Shown here: piece by piece, positions 7,878-12,994 of the stretch | Layout: every line of letters begins with the position of its first letter | Position numbering within the stretch: position 1 is the stretch's first letter | Assembly: GCA_964579325.1 (NCBI GenBank) | Contig: CAZOHN010000100.1 | Coordinates: 1 to 12,994 of the forward strand | DNA length: 12,994 nucleotides | From: CAZOHN01 sp964579325 | GTDB lineage: Bacteria; Pseudomonadota; Alphaproteobacteria; Rhodobacterales; Rhodobacteraceae | Reading direction: 5' to 3' | Notes under the pieces: generated by a model | Told to the model about the DNA's origin: nothing | Database searches by the model: none | Seen by the model: only the letters and a program-made list of their open reading frames with translations | Position numbers and translations under genes: made by a program

Positions 7878-8135
7878 GAGGGTTTCCACATGGGCGAGAG
7901 ACTTCAGCAAAGGCCCTAAGATTTCGTTCCCAACCACCTGCCAGATTGCGCCGCGGGCGCCGCAGGTACCGCAAGTCCCTCAGGCATAAGCCGAAGATTG
8001 CTGCCGCGAGGTCCACGCACGGCCCAGATCGCGGGGCGGGCCGGGTCTTCTCGCCGCGCTGATTCTCCGCCTCCGGTCGCCGCGGCTCCCTGTCGCTGGG
8101 GACGCGCCCTTGACTCGGGCGCCCGGGTGGAGGAC

Positions 8136-8330
8136 CACTCGGGCACTTCGGTCCGGGCGGCGCGCCGCCCGGGTAATAGGGAACAACGGTTCGGGTGGCT
8201 CGCCGCCCAAGTCCGTGGCTGCCCCCGCAACTGTAGGCGGTGAGCGGCGTCCGAACATGCCACTGGGCCAACCGGCCCGGGAAGGCCGGACGACCGTGAC
8301 GACCCGCGAGCCAGGAGACCTGCCGGAGTG
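8136..8330 (+). ncRNA. Cobalamin (adenosylcobalamin-class) riboswitch
   Basis: The conserved blocks appear in order. AGGGAAC lies near 8178-8184, CCGTGGCTGCCCCCGCAACTG at about 8213-8233, TGCCACTG at about 8258-8265, CCGGGAAGGCCGG near 8277-8289, and GACGACCCGCGAGCCAGG then AGACCTGCC at 8298-8324; this last part is the classic B12 box. An outer stem closes the element: CACTC (8136-8140) pairs with GAGTG (8326-8330), continuing after one mismatch with GGC/GCC. A GC-rich stem with CCGGGCGGC/GCCGCCCGG follows near 8153-8172. Binding of a cobalamin coenzyme normally represses the downstream gene. The position 150 bases before btuB, on the same strand, fits feedback control of B12 uptake. Confidence 0.95.
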
Positions 8331-8375
8331 ATCACCCAGACCGGGCGCGGGGCGCGACCGGGTCGGCGGGTATCC

Positions 8376-8403
8376 CGCAGTGGTGACGCACTCACCGTCT
8401 GCG
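8376..8403 (+). promoter_or_regulatory. Imperfect hairpin in the btuB leader
   Basis: CGCAG (8376-8380) can pair with CTGCG (8399-8403), and within it GGTG (8382-8385) with CACC (8393-8396). It lies between the riboswitch and btuB. A G-rich rather than T-rich run follows, so it is not a standard terminator; it may be part of the expression platform. Confidence 0.35.
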
Positions 8404-8441
8404 GGGGGCGTGTCCCTTCCGACGACACAACTGTCAGACTT

Positions 8442-8459
8442 GCCGGGCGAAGCCCCGGC
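8442..8459 (+). promoter_or_regulatory. GC-rich hairpin just upstream of the btuB start
   Basis: GCCGGG (8442-8447) pairs with CCCGGC (8454-8459) around a 6-base loop. It ends 20 bases before the btuB ATG and just ahead of a weak ribosome site (GGAAC near 8466). B12 riboswitches in Gram-negative bacteria often act by hiding the ribosome site, so this stem is a plausible output helix, but the switching partner was not worked out. Confidence 0.35.
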
Positions 8460-8479
8460 GCGATCGGAACTGGACCACG

Positions 8480-10414
8480 ATGAAACACCCCATCGCCCTT
8501 GCCGCGCTTATTTCGACCACGGCCCTGCAGGCCCCCGCACAGGGGGTCATCGAACTCGACGAGATCCTCGTGTTCGGCGGCCTTACCCCTGTCCTCGTCA
8601 GCGAATACGGGCGGGCCTTCTCGGCGATCTCCGCCGAGGACATCGAGAAACGCCAGATCGCCTTCGCCGCCGACGCCCTGCGTGCGCTGCCCGGCGTGTC
8701 GGTCAACCGTGCCGGAGCGCTGGGCAACCTCACGCAGGTCCGCATCCGCGGGGCCGAAGGGAACCATACCCTCGTTCTGATCGACGGAATCCGGGTCTCG
8801 GCGCCCGAGAACGGCGAGTTCGACTTCGCCGGCCTCACGGCGGCGGATATCGAGCGGATCGAGGTGCTGCGCGGCCCGCAGTCGTCGCTCTTCGGATCGA
8901 ACGCCATCGGCGGGGTGATCTCGATCACGACCAAGGCCGGCCGTGTCGGCACCGGTGGCGAAGCCAGCGCGGAAACCGGGTCGGACGGCACCCTTGGCGG
9001 CTCGCTTTCGCTCCGGCAGGATACCGGGCGGCTCGGGCTCGGGTTTTCCGCATCGCTGCGCGAAACGGGCGGGTTCAACACCGCCGCTGCTTCGGGTGGA
9101 GAGCGCGACGGAGACCGCAACCTGACGCTGTCGGGCCGGGCGAGCTATGCGCTGACCGATACGATGACGCTCGGCATGACGCTCCGGGCGACCTCGCGGT
9201 CGGGAGACTACGACGACTTCAACTTCGGCGCGGCAACGCGCGAGGACCTGGTGACCGACGCCCCCCTCGTCCACGATCGCGACGAGCTTTTCGGCGCGGT
9301 CACGCTCAGGGCCGAAAGCCTCGGCGGTCGCCTCGTGCACGACCTGAGCTTCGGGCTGGCCGACATGGACGACAGCAACCGCAACGCCGGCGTCCGCACG
9401 ACCGACACGACGAGCACACGCCGCACCGCGCGCTACCAGGCCGCCTTTGCGCTCGACGCGGCGACGCTGGAGGACGCGGACCAGTCCCTGACGGCGGCGA
9501 TCGAATGGGAGCGAGAGACCTTCCGGGCGAATGACCCCGCGCTGGTCTTCGACCCCTCGCAACTCGACACCCAGGCACGGGAGACGGTCTCCGCGGTGCT
9601 CGAGTATCGCGGTTCCTTCGCTGAGGCCGTCGATGTTCAGCTTGGCCTGCGCCACGACGAAAACGACCGCTTCGAGGACTCCACGACGTGGAGCCTCGGA
9701 CTCTCGTACCGCCTGCCCAACGGAACGACGCGGCTGCACGCCTCGGCGGGGACCGGGGCGCAGAACCCGACGCTCTTCGACCAGTTCGGTTTCATTCCCG
9801 GGTCGTTCGTCGGCAACCCGAACCTGACACCCGAACGGAGCCGGGGTTGGGACATCGGGGTGGAGCAGCAGATCTTCGGCGGGCGCGGCACGATCGACGT
9901 CACCTACTTCGAGGACCGGCTGTCCAACGAGATCACAACCGTGTTCGACTTCGTCACCTTCGAGTCCACGCCCGTGAACGAGGCGGGCACCAGCAGGCGC
10001 AAGGGTCTGGAGGTCGCCGGACGGCTGGATCTTTCCGATGCCGTGCGGCTCGGCTTCGGCTATACCTACCTCGACGCGAGAGATCCCGATGGCAGCCGCG
10101 AGGTGCGCCGGCCGATGCATGAACTGGGCCTCGACCTCGGCTACAAGCTTCCCAACGACCGGACCGAGGTGAACGTCGCGGTGCGGCATGTCGCCGGGCT
10201 GACCGATTTCGATTTCACCGCACCCGCCTTCGGCGGCGCGAAGATCGAACTGGCCGACTACACCGTTGTCGACCTGGCAGTCGAGCATCGGCTGAACGAA
10301 CAGGTGTCGCTGACCGGTCGGGTGAACAACCTGCTCGACGCCCGCTACCAGGAGGTCGACGGCTTCGCGATGCAGCGGCGGACGGCCTATGCCGGCGTCA
10401 AGACCACATGGTGA
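8480..10414 (+). CDS. btuB: TonB-dependent vitamin B12 outer-membrane receptor BtuB
   Basis: A 644-residue TonB-dependent transporter, near the usual BtuB size (about 600). Residues 1 to about 21 are a signal peptide (MKHPIALAALISTTALQAPA). A TonB-box-like ELDEILV (25-31) follows. The plug domain spans about 35-152, with DALRALPGVSVNRAGALGN, VRIRGAEGNHTLVLIDGIRV (87-106), IERIEVLRGPQSSLFGSNAI (124-143) and GGVISITTKAG. The rest is a 22-strand-type barrel ending in an aromatic residue (Trp644), with the family motif NNLLDARYQEVDG near the C-terminus. The ATG at 8480 gives a complete signal peptide. The cobalamin riboswitch upstream and the btuF-, btuC- and btuD-like genes downstream fix the substrate as cobalamin or another corrinoid far better than sequence alone would. 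It needs TonB-ExbBD, which is not in this window. Confidence 0.93.
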   Translation: MKHPIALAALISTTALQAPAQGVIELDEILVFGGLTPVLVSEYGRAFSAISAEDIEKRQIAFAADALRALPGVSVNRAGALGNLTQVRIRGAEGNHTLVLIDGIRVSAPENGEFDFAGLTAADIERIEVLRGPQSSLFGSNAIGGVISITTKAGRVGTGGEASAETGSDGTLGGSLSLRQDTGRLGLGFSASLRETGGFNTAAASGGERDGDRNLTLSGRASYALTDTMTLGMTLRATSRSGDYDDFNFGAATREDLVTDAPLVHDRDELFGAVTLRAESLGGRLVHDLSFGLADMDDSNRNAGVRTTDTTSTRRTARYQAAFALDAATLEDADQSLTAAIEWERETFRANDPALVFDPSQLDTQARETVSAVLEYRGSFAEAVDVQLGLRHDENDRFEDSTTWSLGLSYRLPNGTTRLHASAGTGAQNPTLFDQFGFIPGSFVGNPNLTPERSRGWDIGVEQQIFGGRGTIDVTYFEDRLSNEITTVFDFVTFESTPVNEAGTSRRKGLEVAGRLDLSDAVRLGFGYTYLDARDPDGSREVRRPMHELGLDLGYKLPNDRTEVNVAVRHVAGLTDFDFTAPAFGGAKIELADYTVVDLAVEHRLNEQVSLTGRVNNLLDARYQEVDGFAMQRRTAYAGVKTTW

Positions 10415-11244
10415 GCCGCGCACGGCAGGCGGCGCTGGCCCTTGCCGTGGCGCTTGGCGGCGCCGCTGGAGGGGCCGAGACGCCACCCGCCGCGCCCGCC
10501 CGCGTGGTCTCGATCAACCTCTGCACCGATCAACTGGCGATGCTGCTGGCCGCGCCGGGGCAGCTGGTCGCCGTGTCGCGGCTGGCCCTCGACCCTCAGG
10601 CGTCAGCAATGTCCGACGTGGCGGGGAACTACCCGATCACCTCCGGCGGCGCCGAGGAGGTGTTCCTGCTTCGCCCCGATCTCGTTCTTGCGGGGACCTT
10701 TTCCACGCCGGCCACCGTGGCGCTCCTGCGGCGGCTCGGCATTCCCGTGGTCCAGTTTGCGCCGCCCTCGTCGCTTGCGGATGTCGAGACCCAGATCCGC
10801 GACGTGGGCGCGGCTCTGGGCCGCGGGGCCGAAGCCGAGGCGATGGTCGCATCGCTCCGGGCCGGGCTTCGCGCGCGGCGTGCGGGAGACAGGGAGAAAC
10901 CCCGGGCGGCGCTTTATTCCGCGAGCGGTTGGACCGGCGGCAGGGATACGCTGGCCGGCGAAGTGCTCGATGCGGCAGGTTTCTCGAACGTCGCGGTCGA
11001 GGCCGGGCTGTCGGGTGGCGGCTACCTCCGGCTCGAACAGCTTGTCATGCTCGCCCCCGACCTCGTGGTCACCGGCACACGCTACCCCGGCCACAGCCGG
11101 TCCGAGGAGACGCTCGACCACCCGATCCTCGACCATCTGCACCGTTCCGCGCCGATCCGGGGGGCTGACTGGGTCTGCGGCACCCCCCATCTGCTGCGTG
11201 CGCTCGACTTGCTTTTGGCCGAACGGGCGGCGCTCGGGAGATGA
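10408..11244 (+). CDS. btuF: Periplasmic cobalamin-binding protein BtuF
   Basis: A 278-residue class III (PF01497-type) substrate-binding protein. Residues 1 to about 22 are a signal peptide. The first lobe opens with RVVSINLCTDQLAMLLA (32-48), and the two lobes are joined by a helix around 125-160. Two Glu residues in repeated settings, E83 (GAEEVFLLRPDLVLAG) and E210 (LEQLVMLAPDLVVTG), fit the pair that docks onto the permease in E. coli BtuF. The start ATG overlaps the btuB stop by 7 bases in ATGGTGA; GTG at 10411 is an alternative start. There is no clear Shine-Dalgarno, so translation is probably coupled to btuB. Class III proteins also bind iron-siderophores and haem; the riboswitch and BtuB favour cobalamin. 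Confidence 0.9.
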   Translation: MVSRARQAALALAVALGGAAGGAETPPAAPARVVSINLCTDQLAMLLAAPGQLVAVSRLALDPQASAMSDVAGNYPITSGGAEEVFLLRPDLVLAGTFSTPATVALLRRLGIPVVQFAPPSSLADVETQIRDVGAALGRGAEAEAMVASLRAGLRARRAGDREKPRAALYSASGWTGGRDTLAGEVLDAAGFSNVAVEAGLSGGGYLRLEQLVMLAPDLVVTGTRYPGHSRSEETLDHPILDHLHRSAPIRGADWVCGTPHLLRALDLLLAERAALGR

Positions 11245-12236
11245 GATATCCTCTTCTTCTCGGCGCGCTGGCCGCGCTGGTGGCGCTGCTCTCTTGCGTA
11301 TCGCTCCTGATCGGGCCTGCCGCCATCGGCTGGCGAGAGAGTCTCGTGGCGCTGCTGCGTGGCGGGGCCGACCGCGATGCCGTGGCGCTGGTGATGCAGG
11401 AGGTACGGTTGCCGCGGATGCTGCTGGCGGCGCTGTGCGGCGCCGCGCTCGGCCTGGCAGGCGCTGCGTTGCAGGGACTTACCCGCAATCCTCTGGCCGA
11501 GCCGGGGCTGATCGGCACCTCCGCCTCCGCGGCCCTCGGTGCGGTGATCGCGCTCCAGACCGGGCTTGCGGCTCTGCATGTCCTGGCCCTGCCGGCCTTC
11601 GCCCTTCTGGGCGCATTCGCGGCCGCGCTTATGATTGTTGCCCTTGCCGGTCCGCGCGGCGGCACACTCACCATGATCCTCGCGGGGGTCGCGCTGTCGG
11701 CTCTGGCGGGGGCGCTGACGGCACTGGTGCTCAACCTCTCGCCCAACCCCTTCGCCGCCTCCGAGATCGTGTTCTGGATGATGGGCTCGCTCGCCGACCG
11801 CTCGATGGCACATGTCGCGATCTCCGCGCCCTTCGTGCTTGTGGGCGGCGTCCTTGTGCTTTCGGCCGCGCGCGCCCTCGATGCGCTGGTGCTCGGCGAG
11901 GAAGCGGCCGCCTCGCTCGGGGTGAATCTCGCACGACTGAGACTCCTCGTAGTCGGCGGGACTGCCGCGCTCGTGGGCGGGGTGACGGCGGTGGCGGGCG
12001 CGGTCGGCTTCGTCGGCCTCGTCGTGCCGCACCTGCTTCGCCCGCTTGTCGCGGCCAGCCCTTCGCGGCTCCTGCCTGCCTCGGCGCTCGGTGGGGCGGC
12101 GATGGTGCTTGCAGCCGACATTGCCGTGCGTGTGATCGCGCCCGACCGCGACCTCAAGCTCGGCGTCCTCACGGCGCTCGTCGGCACGCCGTTCTTTCTG
12201 CGGCTGATCTGGCGGATGCGGGGGGCGGGGCCATGA
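11241..12236 (+). CDS. btuC: Cobalamin ABC transporter permease BtuC (FecCD family)
   Basis: A 331-residue polytopic membrane protein of the FecCD/BtuC family, the usual length, with about ten hydrophobic helices by family. The signature RLPRMLLAALCGAALGLAGA (56-75), followed by LQGLTRNPLAEPGLIGTSAS (78-97), is characteristic. LGEEAAASLGVNLARLRLL in the second half corresponds to the cytoplasmic coupling region that contacts the ATPase. The C-terminus carries the conserved LGVLTALVGTPFFLRLIW. It forms the inner-membrane channel as a dimer, receiving substrate from BtuF. Its start overlaps the btuF stop in ATGA, and its own stop overlaps the next gene in the same way, which indicates coupled translation. 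The substrate is assigned from the operon. Confidence 0.92.
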   Translation: MRYPLLLGALAALVALLSCVSLLIGPAAIGWRESLVALLRGGADRDAVALVMQEVRLPRMLLAALCGAALGLAGAALQGLTRNPLAEPGLIGTSASAALGAVIALQTGLAALHVLALPAFALLGAFAAALMIVALAGPRGGTLTMILAGVALSALAGALTALVLNLSPNPFAASEIVFWMMGSLADRSMAHVAISAPFVLVGGVLVLSAARALDALVLGEEAAASLGVNLARLRLLVVGGTAALVGGVTAVAGAVGFVGLVVPHLLRPLVAASPSRLLPASALGGAAMVLAADIAVRVIAPDRDLKLGVLTALVGTPFFLRLIWRMRGAGP

Positions 12237-12994
12237 CCGCGCTCCTCACGTTCGAGGGTCTGACAGTCCGCCGCGACGGCTGCCCGGTGCTCGATGGGGC
12301 CAGCCTGTCCGTGTTGCCCGGCGAGGTCGTCGGCCTCATCGGGCCGAACGGGGCGGGCAAGACCACGCTTCTGCGCGCCGCGCTGGGCCTGTTGCCCGCC
12401 GACGGGGGCCGATCGTCGCTCGCGGGCCTGTCTCCGCAGGCGCGCGCGCGGGCTGCGGCCTACCTGCCGCAGGCCCGCGAAATCGGCTGGCCGGTCCCGG
12501 TGGAGGCGCTGGTGATGCTGGGCCGCCTGCCGCACCTCGGCCCGGGGGCATCGCCCACGCCGGACGACAGCGCCGCCGTCGACCGGGCGCTCGCCCGCAT
12601 GGGGCTCGTGGGATACCGCACGCGCCGCGCCACCGAGCTTTCGGGCGGCGAGCAGGCCCGCGCGCTGATCGCGCGGGCGATCGCGCAGGAAGCGCCGCTT
12701 CTCCTTGCCGACGAGCCGACGGCGGGGCTCGACCCTGCCGCGCAGATCGGGGCCATGGACGTTTTCGCGGAGCTTGCCGCCGAGGGGCGCGGCGTGCTCG
12801 TTTCGCTGCATGACCTCGGTCTCGCCGCGCGGAGCTGCACCCGCCTCGTGGTGATGCACCGGGGCCGGATCGTCGTCGATGGCGCACCGGGCGCCGTGCT
12901 CGCGCCGCAGATTCTGGCCGACGTGTTCGGCATCTCCGCGCATCTGTCCACGGGACCCGACGGGCTGATCTTCCAGCCGCTCTGCCGTCTCTAG
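12233..12994 (+). CDS. btuD: Cobalamin ABC transporter ATP-binding protein BtuD
   Basis: A 253-residue ABC ATPase of the FecE/BtuD group, complete to the last base of the window. Walker A is GPNGAGKTT (37-45), the Q-loop is Q80, the signature LSGGEQARAL starts at 136, Walker B is LLLADEPT (156-163, catalytic E161), the D-loop is GLDP (165-168), and the switch His is H193 in SLHDLGLAAR. All catalytic elements are intact. It powers transport by BtuC. The start ATG at 12233 overlaps the btuC stop in ATGA; the frame is open far upstream, but that part is a shadow of btuF and btuC. The ordered set btuB-F-C-D behind one riboswitch supports cobalamin as substrate; by sequence alone it could serve a siderophore system. 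Confidence 0.92.
   Translation: MTALLTFEGLTVRRDGCPVLDGASLSVLPGEVVGLIGPNGAGKTTLLRAALGLLPADGGRSSLAGLSPQARARAAAYLPQAREIGWPVPVEALVMLGRLPHLGPGASPTPDDSAAVDRALARMGLVGYRTRRATELSGGEQARALIARAIAQEAPLLLADEPTAGLDPAAQIGAMDVFAELAAEGRGVLVSLHDLGLAARSCTRLVVMHRGRIVVDGAPGAVLAPQILADVFGISAHLSTGPDGLIFQPLCRL

Noticed and set aside
7863..7937. Upstream start for the Cache protein
   Set aside because: It would bury the signal peptide; the strong ribosome site directs the start to 7862.
7916..10486. Minus-strand open frame of 856 codons opposite btuB
   Set aside because: It is antisense to a well-supported receptor gene, and its translation is Arg/Gly/Pro-rich with no recognisable domain, as expected for a GC-rich shadow frame.
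10442..12232. Plus-strand open frame running unbroken into btuD
   Set aside because: This part overlaps btuF and btuC in another frame and has shadow composition; only the section from 12233 matches an ABC ATPase.
11069..12943. Long minus-strand open frame opposite btuC and btuD
   Set aside because: The opposite strand encodes proteins with full family motifs; this translation is low-complexity Arg/Ala/Pro and has no signature.
1..12994. CRISPR array, tRNA, rRNA or insertion sequence
   Set aside because: I saw no regularly spaced repeats, tRNA-like cloverleaf, rRNA sequence, transposase motif or terminal inverted repeats while reading; a computed repeat search was not possible.

Overview
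The window is GC-rich alphaproteobacterial DNA. The codon use and protein types (an ExeM/NucH-like secreted nuclease fused to a 5'-nucleotidase, a tandem-HAMP chemoreceptor, a secreted Cache protein, a riboswitch-led btuB-FCD operon) fit the Rhodobacterales (Roseobacter/Paracoccaceae group). This lineage call is inferred from protein style only; no rRNA or other marker is present.

Layout. Bases 1-2805 (+) carry the 3' part of a very large secreted hydrolase: a 5'-nucleotidase C-terminal domain, an OB-fold-like linker, an endonuclease/exonuclease/phosphatase domain, and a C-terminal domain I do not recognise. Bases 2806-3254 show no recognisable gene. Bases 3255-3866 (+) encode a compact stand-alone Hen1-family RNA 3'-end 2'-O-methyltransferase. 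Bases 3867-5470 have no intact gene, but about 4210-5200 (-) hold a heavily frameshifted relic of an NAD(P)-dependent aldehyde dehydrogenase of the succinate-semialdehyde dehydrogenase (GabD) type. Bases 5471-7862 (-) form a two-gene unit: a secreted periplasmic Cache (PDC) sensor protein followed by a methyl-accepting chemotaxis protein, with a strong hairpin between them.

Bases 8136-12994 (+) form a cobalamin uptake operon. A class I cobalamin (B12) riboswitch precedes a TonB-dependent outer-membrane receptor (BtuB), a periplasmic binding protein (BtuF), an inner-membrane permease (BtuC) and an ATPase (BtuD). The last four genes overlap by 4-7 bases at each junction, so they are almost certainly translated as one message. 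The riboswitch should shut the set off when cobalamin is plentiful. BtuB brings the corrinoid across the outer membrane, BtuF captures it, and BtuCD pumps it inward. The window ends exactly at the btuD stop codon.

The best leads for something less ordinary are the solitary Hen1-like methyltransferase, which lacks the N-terminal domain and the Pnkp partner of the known bacterial RNA-repair system, and the pairing of a soluble secreted Cache protein with a chemoreceptor. The aldehyde dehydrogenase relic explains much of the apparently empty DNA.
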